Program-made: the position numbers and the translations under genes
NCBI GenBank assembly: GCA_900541975.1
Contig: UQLR01000005.1
Span: forward strand, 1 to 64,000
Source: an uncultured Oscillospiraceae bacterium
Lineage (GTDB): Bacteria; Bacillota; Clostridia; Oscillospirales; Acutalibacteraceae
Reading direction: 5' to 3'
Length of the DNA stretch: 64,000 nt
Notes under the pieces: model-generated
What the model saw: the letters and a program-made list of their open reading frames with translations, nothing else
Database searches by the model: none
What the model was told of the DNA's origin: nothing
Shown here: positions 16,183 to 24,869 of the stretch, piece by piece
Position numbering within the stretch: position 1 is the stretch's first letter
Layout: each line of letters begins with the position of its first letter

Positions 16183-18381
16183 ATGATTAGTGGTAAGAAA
16201 AGAATATGCAGCGCTGTATTGTGCCTGCTTTTGCTGGCTTCGTCCTTTTTATTTACGCAGGCAGGTGCAAGGCAGGTAACAATGGAAAACACGGTGCTGT
16301 CAAAAGAGGATTACGGCCTTGCCGAAAATATAGAGGATGGCGCTATTTTGCATGCCTGGTGCTGGTCGTTTGACACCATACGTGAGAATCTTGAAAATAT
16401 TGCGCGGGCCGGCTTTACCTCTGTGCAGACTTCGCCGATCAACGCGTGCAAGGTTGGGGATAACGGCGGCATGCAGCTGATGGGCAACGGGAAATGGTAT
16501 TACCATTATCAGCCCGCGGATTATGTAATTGGCAATTACCAGCTGGGTACGAAGGCTGACTTTGAAGCGCTGTGTGAGGAAGCCGAAACATACGGAATTC
16601 ACATTATTGTGGATGTGGTGGCAAACCATATGTCTTCGGATTATTCTGTTATTGCAGATTCCATAAAAGAGCTCCCTGGCGGCGCGTTCCACCCGATGAA
16701 TGGGATTTCCAATTATAATAACAGACAGGATTTTACCCAGAATTCTCTTTTAAATCTGTGGGATTTTAACACCCAGAACCCAAACGTGCAGCAGCTGATT
16801 TTAAATTATTTAAAGGAATGCGTAGCGGCGGGGGCAGACGGCTTTCGGTATGATGCGGCAAAGCATATAGAACTTCCGGAAGACGACCCCTCTTTTGCCA
16901 GTGATTTCTGGCCGGTAGTGCTGGAAAACGGCGCACAGTTTCAATATGGGGAAATTTTGCAGGGCGGCGCGGACTGGATTGATGTATATGCAAACTACAT
17001 GCATGTAACGGCGTCAAATTATGGAGGAATCATCAGAAACGCTGCGGCAAGCGCAAATTATGAAGTGAGCCGGATTGACAATTACAATGCAAATGTACCG
17101 CAGGACCGGCTGGTTACCTGGGTGGAATCGCACGACAATTACTGTGGAGACGGAAGCTGGAGTATGCTGGATGAGCAGCAGGTAAAGGAAGCCTGGGCTG
17201 TGATCACGGCGCGCAGCGGAGGAACACCGTTGTTTTTCAGCCGTCCGCATGGCAGCAGCACCACAAACCAGTGGGGCGATAACCTGATTGGAGCCGCAGG
17301 AAGCGACCTGTTTAAGAATCCTGACATTGCGGCGGTCAACAGCTTTCGGAATACAATGGCCGGGTTGGATGAAACGCTGCGCAACCCGGGCGGAAACACC
17401 GGCGTGATTATGATTGAGCGTGCAAACCTGGGAGCGGTCATTGTAAACGCGACGGATCAGGCGGCCTCCGTTGAAACGGAAACAGAGCTTGAGGATGGTA
17501 TTTATTATGACAAAGTGACAAACGAGCCCTATGAAGTTCAAAACGGGACACTTACCGGAACGGCAGACGCCCACCAGATTTTGGTCTTAACAGGGGAAAA
17601 GTCGCAAACTAAGCCATATGTATCTATTTCACAGCAGGGCGGTAATTTCCGTGAATCTCTGTCTTTAACAGTGCGGGCGGTTAATGCTGAAAGCGCGTCG
17701 TATACGCTTGGCGGCACGGAAATGCCTTTTGAAGAAGAAGCGCAGTTTGAGATTGGCGCTGATATGCGCGACGGCGATACGGTGACGGTGACAGTCCGTG
17801 CTGAAAATGCGTTTGGCGTAACGGAAGAAGCTTATACGTTTACGAAGCTTTCCTATCCTGTGCTGGAAGGCGAAACGGTTGTTTATTTTGACAACCAGTA
17901 TGACTGGGAAAGTGTATATATCTATATGTACACGGAAAACCCGCACATGGACAACGGATGGCCCGGTGTCCCCATGCAGTCGATCGGGTCAAACATGTAT
18001 GCAGCGGTGCTCCCAGAGGAGTATGAGAACAGCAGGGTGATGTTCAGCAACGGAAACGGTGCGCAATACCCTGCGTCGGGTGAACCGGGGCTGGTAATTG
18101 AAAAGGGCCAGTGGATGGTTTACAATGGAACCTGGGAGGATTATAAACAGTATATTACCCCGGAGGAAGAGATAGAAATGGGCGACGTAACAGGGGACGG
18201 CGAAGTCAATATAGAAGACGTGCTTGCCCTGCAGGGGTATATTGCGAAAATACGTACTTTGACAGAGGCGCAGATTACAGCGGGCGACGTCAATTACAGC
18301 GGCGCGATTGAAGTAGAAGACGTGCTGCGTATGCAGCAGTATATTGCCCATATGATCGACGGGTTTGACAAACCCGTATAA
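16183..18381 (+). CDS. Secreted GH13 alpha-amylase with CBM26-like and dockerin modules
   Basis: 732 residues. Signal peptide (1-30). The catalytic GH13 domain resembles Bacillus AmyE (subfamily 28): nucleophile D224 in GFRYDAAKH, acid/base E257 in YGEILQ, and D318 in VESHDN, with spacing almost identical to AmyE. Then a beta domain, a linker domain, a starch-binding module of CBM26 type (about 565-655, aromatic-rich, VVYFDN onward), and a type I dockerin with two Ca-binding repeats, GDVTGDGEVN at 667 and GDVNYSGAIE at 701. It should cut starch outside the cell and dock to a cohesin partner. The ATG at 16183 has AAAGGAGA eight bases upstream; a GTG 13 codons earlier lacks one and would spoil the signal peptide. 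Confidence 0.93.
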   Translation: MISGKKRICSAVLCLLLLASSFLFTQAGARQVTMENTVLSKEDYGLAENIEDGAILHAWCWSFDTIRENLENIARAGFTSVQTSPINACKVGDNGGMQLMGNGKWYYHYQPADYVIGNYQLGTKADFEALCEEAETYGIHIIVDVVANHMSSDYSVIADSIKELPGGAFHPMNGISNYNNRQDFTQNSLLNLWDFNTQNPNVQQLILNYLKECVAAGADGFRYDAAKHIELPEDDPSFASDFWPVVLENGAQFQYGEILQGGADWIDVYANYMHVTASNYGGIIRNAAASANYEVSRIDNYNANVPQDRLVTWVESHDNYCGDGSWSMLDEQQVKEAWAVITARSGGTPLFFSRPHGSSTTNQWGDNLIGAAGSDLFKNPDIAAVNSFRNTMAGLDETLRNPGGNTGVIMIERANLGAVIVNATDQAASVETETELEDGIYYDKVTNEPYEVQNGTLTGTADAHQILVLTGEKSQTKPYVSISQQGGNFRESLSLTVRAVNAESASYTLGGTEMPFEEEAQFEIGADMRDGDTVTVTVRAENAFGVTEEAYTFTKLSYPVLEGETVVYFDNQYDWESVYIYMYTENPHMDNGWPGVPMQSIGSNMYAAVLPEEYENSRVMFSNGNGAQYPASGEPGLVIEKGQWMVYNGTWEDYKQYITPEEEIEMGDVTGDGEVNIEDVLALQGYIAKIRTLTEAQITAGDVNYSGAIEVEDVLRMQQYIAHMIDGFDKPV

Positions 18382-18440
18382 CTTTCAGAAAAGTTAAGGG
18401 CCGGCAAGTCTGATGACTATGCCGGTCTGCGTTTATAAAC

Positions 18441-18475
18441 AAAAAGGGACAGAGCGTATGCCCTGTCCCTTTTTT
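18441..18475 (+). terminator. Terminator of the amylase gene
   Basis: AAAAAGGGACAG (18441-18452) pairs with CTGTCCCTTTTT (18463-18474). It abuts the 3' end of the convergent tRNA-Thr and may also end that transcript. Confidence 0.9.
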
Positions 18476-18550
18476 GGAGCTGATAAGCAGATTCGAACTG
18501 CTGACCTCATCCTTACCAAGGATGCGCTCTGCCTACTGAGCTATACCAGC
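18475..18550 (-). tRNA. tRNA-Thr (GGT), CCA encoded
   Basis: A complete cloverleaf on the minus strand: acceptor GCTGGTA pairs with TATCAGC (one G:T pair), anticodon GGT at 18517-18515, T arm with GTTCGAATC, discriminator T, and encoded CCA (18477-18475). Confidence 0.95.
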
Positions 18551-18658
18551 ACAAGCCGGAAGGATGAAAAATGAAGAATAAACGGCGCGCAATCCTGCAA
18601 AAGCAATTTCTGCATGATGAAAAAGTTTGTCGTTCACCGTTATGCTACCCGGCATCTT

Positions 18659-18734
18659 TGGCAGGGGCAGAAGGACTTGAACCCTCGGCACGCGGTTTTG
18701 GAGACCGCTGCTCTACCAACTGAGCTATACCCCT
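18659..18734 (-). tRNA. tRNA-Trp (CCA), CCA end encoded
   Basis: Complete cloverleaf on the minus strand: acceptor AGGGGTA with TGCCCCT, anticodon CCA at 18701-18699, discriminator G and encoded CCA. It lies upstream of tRNA-Thr in transcription order with about 108 bases between and no second clear promoter, so both may be one transcript. Confidence 0.95.
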
Positions 18735-18767
18735 ATATCGATCTGCACCGGCTGCGGCGCAGATAAT

Positions 18768-18796
18768 ATAATAGCATTTCAAAGCTTTTCTGTCAA
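18768..18796 (-). promoter_or_regulatory. Promoter of the tRNA-Trp/tRNA-Thr unit
   Basis: On the minus strand TTGACA (18796-18791) and TATTAT (18773-18768) with 17 bases between, 33 bases before tRNA-Trp. Confidence 0.85.
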
Positions 18797-18846
18797 TATG
18801 TTTTTTATAAGCCTGCCATCGCTGCGCCGGCCTTTCAGCAGGCTTT

Positions 18847-20313
18847 TTATATAGGCTGACGTTCCTGCAGAATGCCGGCAATGATCTCACGTTCGTCAAA
18901 ATGGCGTTTTACGCCTCTGGTTTCCTGGTAATCTTCATGCCCTTTTCCAGCCAAGACAATAATATCGCCCGGCTGTGCATGTTCTATGCAATACCGTATG
19001 GCTTCTTTTCGGTTGGGGATGACCACATACTTGCCGTCTGTTTTATGCATACCTGCTTCAATGTCCTGTATAATATCCATAACGTCTTCAAAACGTGAGT
19101 TGTCTTCTGTAATAACAGAAAGATCAGAAAGCTTGCCGGAGATTTCCCCCATTTCGTAGCGTCTGGCCTTCGGGCGGTTTCCCCCTGCCCCAAACAGAGT
19201 GACCAGGCGGTTGGGGTGGTATTCCCGCAGCGTAGTCAGTACGTTTTCCATACTCACGGCATTATGCGCGTAATCAATTAAAAGCGTGTAGCCTCCCGGT
19301 ACGGGAACAGGTTCAACGCGCCCTTTGACCGACGCCTGGTTTAAGCCGTCTATGATGGCCTGTTTGGAAATGGGAAAGTGGCGGCACACGGCAATAGCAG
19401 CCAGCGCGTTATAGACGCTGAACTTTCCGGGAATCGGCACGGAGGCATCCAGCGCAATACAGCCTTTTGTGCTGAAATGCACGCCCAGATACCCCGGTTT
19501 GTTTACAAGTTCTTCGTTATAGGCGATAAGATCGGCACGCGGGTCAAAACCGTAGGTTTCAACTTTACAGGTGTGCCCCTCCAAAACACCTGCAGCGTGT
19601 GCGTCGTCTATATTGACAATGCCTGTTTTACATTGCCGAAATAAAAGTGATTTGCAGGCAAGGTATTCTGCAAGCGTTGCGTGCTCGGCATCGCCGATGT
19701 GGTCGGGGGAAAAATTTGTAAATATGCCGTAATCATAGACCAGCCCGTCTGTTCGATGCCATTTCAGGCCAAGAGAGGAAGCCTCAATCACCATGCATTT
19801 ACAGCCCTGATCCACCATTTTTCGCATGGCCTGCTGGATTTCATAAGATTCGGGTGTGGTGTTGTTTGTTTTATACACTTTGTCGCCTATAACGACGCCC
19901 AGCGTACCGATTGTTCCTGTCTTGATGTCACCGGCTTCCAAAATGGAACGAATCATACTTACCGTGGTGGTTTTTCCCTTTGTTCCGGTTAAAGCAATGG
20001 TCTGCAGGGCATTTGCCGGATGCCCGAAAAAAGCGGCGGACATAAAGGCCAGCGCCTGCCGGGTATCCGGCACGCGGACAACGGTTACATGCCCGGGCAG
20101 CTCGATAGGGTCGCTTAGAACAACGGCGCATGCCCCCTGCTTTACCGCCGCCGCAGCAAACTTGTGGCCGTCGGCTTCATGGCCTTTGAGACAGACAAAT
20201 ATGCAGCCTTCGGCCGCCTTGCGTGAATCGTAAACAATATCTGTTACCGGGATGTCGATCCTGCCGCAAAGGCAGGTAAAGGCAACGTCTTTTAATAAAT
20301 CTGCAAGCTTCAT
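18847..20313 (-). CDS. murE: UDP-MurNAc-tripeptide synthetase (MurE-type ligase)
   Basis: 488 residues. Adds the third amino acid (meso-diaminopimelate or lysine) to UDP-MurNAc-L-Ala-D-Glu in the cytoplasm, with ATP. The three Mur domains are visible: N-terminal UDP-binding part (DSR at about residue 30), ATP-binding GTKGKTTT at about 110, TNFSPDHIGD with the downstream Lys likely to be carbamylated, and a C-terminal domain with GAGGNR and DNSR at residues 404-407. Standard DAP-adding enzymes read DNPR there; the Arg that reads the DAP carboxyl is kept but Pro is Ser. GGGGG lies nine bases before the ATG. It stands alone, not in a dcw cluster. Confidence 0.93.
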   Translation of the reverse strand: MKLADLLKDVAFTCLCGRIDIPVTDIVYDSRKAAEGCIFVCLKGHEADGHKFAAAAVKQGACAVVLSDPIELPGHVTVVRVPDTRQALAFMSAAFFGHPANALQTIALTGTKGKTTTVSMIRSILEAGDIKTGTIGTLGVVIGDKVYKTNNTTPESYEIQQAMRKMVDQGCKCMVIEASSLGLKWHRTDGLVYDYGIFTNFSPDHIGDAEHATLAEYLACKSLLFRQCKTGIVNIDDAHAAGVLEGHTCKVETYGFDPRADLIAYNEELVNKPGYLGVHFSTKGCIALDASVPIPGKFSVYNALAAIAVCRHFPISKQAIIDGLNQASVKGRVEPVPVPGGYTLLIDYAHNAVSMENVLTTLREYHPNRLVTLFGAGGNRPKARRYEMGEISGKLSDLSVITEDNSRFEDVMDIIQDIEAGMHKTDGKYVVIPNRKEAIRYCIEHAQPGDIIVLAGKGHEDYQETRGVKRHFDEREIIAGILQERQPI

Positions 20314-20345
20314 AACAATACCCCCAAATCTGTATGGGCAGACAA

Positions 20346-20375
20346 ATTGTACAACCTGTGCATGTTTTAAAACAA
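20346..20375 (-). promoter_or_regulatory. Likely promoter of murE
   Basis: On the minus strand TTGTTT (20375-20370) and TACAAT (20351-20346) with 18 bases between, about 33 bases before the ATG. Confidence 0.5.
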
Positions 20376-20771
20376 AAAGAATATATTGTTAGTATGAAGA
20401 TCGTATAGCTAAGATCAAAAACTTACAATAATACTATGGCGTATGCCAAACTGTTTATGCCCATGCCGTTGCCATGCGCAACACAAAAAACACGTTTTGT
20501 TCAATTTATGGAGAAAGTCAGAGAAAATCGAGCACAACAATGTTATTATACACTTGAAAGAATTATAAAACAAGCCTTTGCTGGAAAAGACTTATTTTAG
20601 AGAAAAGAAAAGCAGAAATGAATTGGTAAAGATTCACAATCCCAATTTATAAAAAATGCTGAAAAGCCTTAAAAAAAAGAGTAAAAATTCAGCATATGGC
20701 AAATTTTGTGTGCAAAATACACAAAATAGAAAGATAAATCTATCAATGTTAATAAAAATAAATAAAGATAG
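20376..20771 (+). other. AT-rich intergenic gap, no gene seen
   Basis: The gap between divergent murE and the maltodextrin locus is strongly A/T-rich with many poly-A runs. I find no coding frame with a ribosome site and no long dyad. It may hold upstream control sites for the sugar locus but none is clear. Confidence 0.4.
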
Positions 20772-20800
20772 TTGCAATAAATAGGTGGCTATGCTATTAT
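20772..20800 (+). promoter_or_regulatory. Promoter of the maltodextrin locus
   Basis: TTGCAA (20772-20777) and TATTAT (20795-20800) with 17 bases between; leader of about 120 bases. Confidence 0.65.
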
Positions 20801-20927
20801 TGTTTCAGTGATTTGGGCACATTTTCCTCTGTTTTTGTTGGAAAAAGCCTATAAACGGGGGTGCCCTTCCACAAACACAAGCGTGCTTGTGTTTATATTT
20901 TATTTTTCAGAGAAAGAGGGAAACAAA

Positions 20928-22292
20928 ATGTTCAGCAAATCAAAAAGAGTTGTCGGCGTTCTTTTAGCTGTGCTGATGCTTGCCGCTGTTTTTGCGGGCT
21001 GTAATGGGGGCACGGGTGAGACTTCCAGCACCGGGGATTCCGGTACAAGCTCCGGTGGGAGTGCAACACAGATTGAGAGCGTGACGGTTGATGAAATGAT
21101 GGCGGATGCGCAGATCGCTATGGGCGACGAAGATAACGTTACCTTGAAGGTTTGGTGCCCGCAGGACGCATTGGATGTTTTTCAGAAGCAGTGCGACGCT
21201 TTTGTAGAAAATTTTAAAGAACAGGGTAGAACCATTACAATCGAAGTAAACCCGCAGGGCGAAAGCGACGCGCAGGCCCAGGTTCGCACCGATCCCGACG
21301 CAGCGGCCGACGTATTTGGCTTTGCAAGCGACCAGGGACTTGCACTTTTTAAAGACGAATATCTGCTGAAAGTGAATTTAAGATATGTTGAGCCTATTCA
21401 GGAAACGCATATGGAAGAAGCTGTAGAAACAGCAATGTTCCAGTCTGCAAGCGACGATAAGGCATACCTCTACGCTTATCCGGAAGAGGGCGCAAACAGT
21501 TATGCGCTGTTTTATGACAAGAGAGTTCTTTCAGAAGACGATGTAAAAACGCTGGAAGGCATTATGGAAGTGTGCAATGCAGAAGAAAAGAACTTCCTGA
21601 TGGAAATGGGCGACGGTTATTACGGCTGTGTAATCCCGTTTACAGGCGGCGGCACGCTTGACCTGGAAGACGATCTGGAGACGCAGATTCTCAATTATGA
21701 TTATGCGCAGATCGGCCCGGTTGCACAGGCGTTTAGCGATTTGTGTTCCACAAGCAAATTCTTTAAAAATGAATCTGTTAACTCTACAATTGTTTCAGGC
21801 TTTAAAAACGGCACGCATGCAGCAGGCGTTGTAGGAGCCTGGAAAATTGCAGATATTGAAGGCGCTTTGGGCGAAAACATGGGCGTTGCAAAGCTGCCTA
21901 CCATTAATGTAAACGGCGAAGACAAGCAGATGATCAGCATATATGGCTATAAGTACCTGGGCGTAAATGCAAAGACAGATTTCCCGCTGACAGCGCAGTC
22001 TTTGGCCTATTACCTGTCTGGTGAAGAATGCCAGAAGCAAAGAACCGAAGAACTCCGTTGGGGTCCGTCTATTACGTCTCTGATCGAATCTGACCTGGTA
22101 CAGAACGACGTAGCCCTGAAAGCGCTGTATGAACAGCAAGAGTATTCACTCCCCCAGAAGAATATCGTTACCGGCTTCTGGACTCCCACAGGCACCTATG
22201 CGGCTTATGTGGTTGATTCCACCAAGGAGCATGACGAAACAACCATGCAGCAGCAGTATGACGACATGGTTGAAGTTATTGAGATGGGCTAA
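20928..22292 (+). CDS. Maltodextrin-type ABC transporter binding lipoprotein
   Basis: 454 residues. A lipoprotein signal peptide ends at the lipobox FAGC with the modified Cys at residue 25, followed by a Ser/Gly/Thr-rich tether (26-48) and a solute-binding domain of the MalE/extracellular family 1 type (VTLKVWCPQDALDVFQKQC at the start of the fold, DVFGFASDQ, YPEEGANSYALFYD, GAWKIADIE). It should catch maltodextrins outside the cell and hand them to the two permeases encoded next. The ATG at 20928 is preferred over a longer frame from 20808 because it gives a proper signal peptide. Confidence 0.9.
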   Translation: MFSKSKRVVGVLLAVLMLAAVFAGCNGGTGETSSTGDSGTSSGGSATQIESVTVDEMMADAQIAMGDEDNVTLKVWCPQDALDVFQKQCDAFVENFKEQGRTITIEVNPQGESDAQAQVRTDPDAAADVFGFASDQGLALFKDEYLLKVNLRYVEPIQETHMEEAVETAMFQSASDDKAYLYAYPEEGANSYALFYDKRVLSEDDVKTLEGIMEVCNAEEKNFLMEMGDGYYGCVIPFTGGGTLDLEDDLETQILNYDYAQIGPVAQAFSDLCSTSKFFKNESVNSTIVSGFKNGTHAAGVVGAWKIADIEGALGENMGVAKLPTINVNGEDKQMISIYGYKYLGVNAKTDFPLTAQSLAYYLSGEECQKQRTEELRWGPSITSLIESDLVQNDVALKALYEQQEYSLPQKNIVTGFWTPTGTYAAYVVDSTKEHDETTMQQQYDDMVEVIEMG

Positions 22293-22317
22293 CAGCGTTA
22301 CAATCCATATGTTTTGA

Positions 22318-22349
22318 TTCAAGCAGCCTGAGTTTTCAGGCTGCTTGAA
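22318..22349 (+). promoter_or_regulatory. Perfect hairpin between binding protein and permease genes
   Basis: TTCAAGCAGCCTGA (22318-22331) and its exact complement (22336-22349) with a four-base loop and no T run. Such stems often protect the upstream binding-protein mRNA from 3' decay and make it more abundant than the permease mRNA. Confidence 0.7.
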
Positions 22350-22436
22350 ATAGCGACAAGGGATAGGTATTTTATACATATTTAATGTTTTATGTATTTG
22401 ATACTTGCTACATTTTGGACAAAGGGGAGTGAACCT

Positions 22437-23939
22437 ATGAAGTACATTGATTACATCCAGTTAAATCCTTTTCAAAGAATGTGGTATAAGATAAAATGCT
22501 TCTTTATCAATCTGCCGGCAAACTTTGTAAGGTTTTTTAAATTTTTGGGATGTAAAATCGCGGCGTTCTTCTGTGCAATTGGCAGAGGGTTTAAAAATTA
22601 CGGCGTGGGATTTGTAAAAGGCGACTGGTCCACAAAAATCTCTTATGTAATCATGGGATTTGGAAATCTGGCAAAGGGGCAAATTATCAAAGGGCTGCTC
22701 TTTTTGGCAATGGAAGTTGGATACATATGCTTTATGGTATTCTTTGCCTGGAACAACTATTTATCCAAGCTTTTCACTTTGGGTACAGTCTCGCAGATCA
22801 GGGAAATGGACTATGCCACCGGTGTAGAGGTTGTAAGAGCCGGGGACAACTCCATGCTGATTTTGCTTTACAGCGTTATGGCACTTTTTGTAACGGCTAT
22901 TTTCTTTGCAATGTATATTGCAAATATTAAGTCGTCTTTGAAACTGCAGGAAGTGAAAAAGCAGGGCAAAAAACCAATGACGTTTATAGAAGATGTGAAG
23001 GCTTTGCTGGATAACCGTTACCATGTTACGCTTCTTTCCGTGCCGACGATTTTGGTGTGTACATTTACGGTGCTTCCCCTGGTGTTTATGATATTGATTG
23101 CCTTTACAAACTATGACGGCGCGCATCAGCCGCCGGCAAAGTTGTTTGAATGGGTCGGCTTTGGCAATTTTGCCGATGTTTTCTTCGACGAGCCAAGAAA
23201 GGCGCTTACCTTCCAGAACCTGGTGGTCTGGACCTTAATCTGGGCGGTGCTGGCAACTGTTACCAACTACATACTGGGCATGATTTTTGCCCTGATGATC
23301 AATAAAAAGGGGATCCGGTTCAAGTCGTTTTACAGAACCATGTTTGTTATGACCGTTGCGGTTCCTCAGTTTGTAACACTTCTTCTGATGAGCCAGATGC
23401 TGGCGGACAGCGGTGTGTTCAATGTGCTTTTAAGAGAGCTTGGTTTTATTGGCCAGCAGGAATATGTACGATTTTTGACAGACCCCTGGCTTGCAAAGAT
23501 CACCGTTGTGGTGGTCAATATGTGGATAGGTATTCCATATACCATTTTAATTACGAGCGGTATTTTGATGAATATTCCCGAGGAGCTGTATGAAAGCGCC
23601 AGGATCGACGGCGCAGGCCCAGTGGTTACGTTCTTTAAAATAACCATGCCGTATATGCTTTTTGTCACGACTCCGTATCTGATCCAGCAATTTATCGGCA
23701 ATATTAATAACTTTAACGTTATTTTCTTCCTTACCGGCGGCGGACCACAAAACAATAACTATTACAACGCGGGTGATACCGACCTGCTTGTAACGTGGCT
23801 GTATAAGCTCACAATGGACAGGAACGACTACAACCTTGCAGCAACGATCGGTATTCTGGTATTTATTATTTGTGCGGCGGTTTCACTTATCACATATAAC
23901 TCTACCAAGTCTGCAAAGAGCGAGGAGGAGTTTTCATGA
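22437..23939 (+). CDS. Maltodextrin ABC transporter permease, MalF type
   Basis: 500 residues. The C-terminal 280 residues form the MalF-type permease with the ATPase-contact loop EELYESARIDGAGPVVTFFK at about residue 382. The N-terminal 160 residues add a long cytoplasmic segment and two more helices, a common feature of clostridial MalF. AAAGGGGAG sits seven bases before the ATG. Its last codons overlap the next gene (ATGA), so the two permeases are made in step. Confidence 0.92.
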   Translation: MKYIDYIQLNPFQRMWYKIKCFFINLPANFVRFFKFLGCKIAAFFCAIGRGFKNYGVGFVKGDWSTKISYVIMGFGNLAKGQIIKGLLFLAMEVGYICFMVFFAWNNYLSKLFTLGTVSQIREMDYATGVEVVRAGDNSMLILLYSVMALFVTAIFFAMYIANIKSSLKLQEVKKQGKKPMTFIEDVKALLDNRYHVTLLSVPTILVCTFTVLPLVFMILIAFTNYDGAHQPPAKLFEWVGFGNFADVFFDEPRKALTFQNLVVWTLIWAVLATVTNYILGMIFALMINKKGIRFKSFYRTMFVMTVAVPQFVTLLLMSQMLADSGVFNVLLRELGFIGQQEYVRFLTDPWLAKITVVVVNMWIGIPYTILITSGILMNIPEELYESARIDGAGPVVTFFKITMPYMLFVTTPYLIQQFIGNINNFNVIFFLTGGGPQNNNYYNAGDTDLLVTWLYKLTMDRNDYNLAATIGILVFIICAAVSLITYNSTKSAKSEEEFS

Positions 23940-24790
23940 TAAAAAGCTACAAGTTAAAAAGAAATATAAGCAATACAATTATTTATATTATTCTGACGGT
24001 CAGCGCTATTATATGGATTATGCCTCTTGCCTGGCTGGTCATGACCTCTTTCCGCGGGGAAACACAGGTGTATATTCCCTATATTTTCCCAAAGGAATGG
24101 ACGTTTGACAACTATATCCGTCTGTTTACAGATACGTCGGTTGTCAATTACCCACGCTGGTTCCTGAACACGCTTGTGGTTGCGGCGTGCTCCTGTGTGA
24201 TTTCGACCGTTGCCGTTTTGATGGTCAGCTATACGTTCAGCCGGTTGCGGTTTAAGTCGCGCAAAAAGTTTTTGAATATCGGTATGATTCTGGGAATGTT
24301 CCCCGGTTTTATGACGATGATTGCCGTTTATTACCTGCTCAAGGCCATGGGCCTAACGCAGAATTTGGTGTCTTTAATTATTGTATATTCCGCGGGCGCC
24401 GCGCTTGGGTACTTTATCGCCAAGGGCTTTTTCGATACGATCCCCAGAGCGCTGGACGAGGCGGCCACAATTGACGGCGCCACAAAAAATCAGATTTTCT
24501 GGAAGATTATATTGCCGATGTCCAAGCCGATTGTTGTATATACGGTTTTGACTTCGTTTACCGGCCCGTGGGCGGACTTTATTCTTGCAAGAGTTATTAT
24601 GGGCGATAATATAGACAACTATACAATTGCTCTGGGTCTGTGGAAAATGGTCGACAAGCAGTATATCGACAAGTACTTTTTGAACTTCTGTGCGGGTGCG
24701 GTTGTGATTGCAATCCCGATCACGGCTTTGTTCTTAAAAATGCAGAAGTATTATGTAGAAGGCGTTACCGGCGGCGCAGTCAAAGGGTAA
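23936..24790 (+). CDS. Maltodextrin ABC transporter permease, MalG type
   Basis: 284 residues with six hydrophobic helices and the ATPase-contact loop ALDEAATIDGATKNQIFWKI at about residue 182. It pairs with the preceding MalF-type subunit. No ATPase gene follows, so a shared MsmX-like ATPase encoded elsewhere must power the importer. A hairpin (24809-24843) lies between this gene and the amylase. Confidence 0.92.
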   Translation: MIKSYKLKRNISNTIIYIILTVSAIIWIMPLAWLVMTSFRGETQVYIPYIFPKEWTFDNYIRLFTDTSVVNYPRWFLNTLVVAACSCVISTVAVLMVSYTFSRLRFKSRKKFLNIGMILGMFPGFMTMIAVYYLLKAMGLTQNLVSLIIVYSAGAALGYFIAKGFFDTIPRALDEAATIDGATKNQIFWKIILPMSKPIVVYTVLTSFTGPWADFILARVIMGDNIDNYTIALGLWKMVDKQYIDKYFLNFCAGAVVIAIPITALFLKMQKYYVEGVTGGAVKG

Positions 24791-24808
24791 GGCAAAAATA
24801 TACAGTCT

Positions 24809-24848
24809 GGCAGAGGCGGCGGATTTGTTCTTCCGCCCCTGCCGTTTT
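24809..24848 (+). terminator. Hairpin between MalG-type permease and amylase genes
   Basis: GGCAGAGGCGG (24809-24819) pairs with CCGCCCCTGCC (24833-24843) with one mismatch, followed by GTTTTGTT. It probably acts as a partial terminator within the operon. Confidence 0.55.
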
Positions 24849-24869
24849 GTTATATAAAGGAGGATGACC

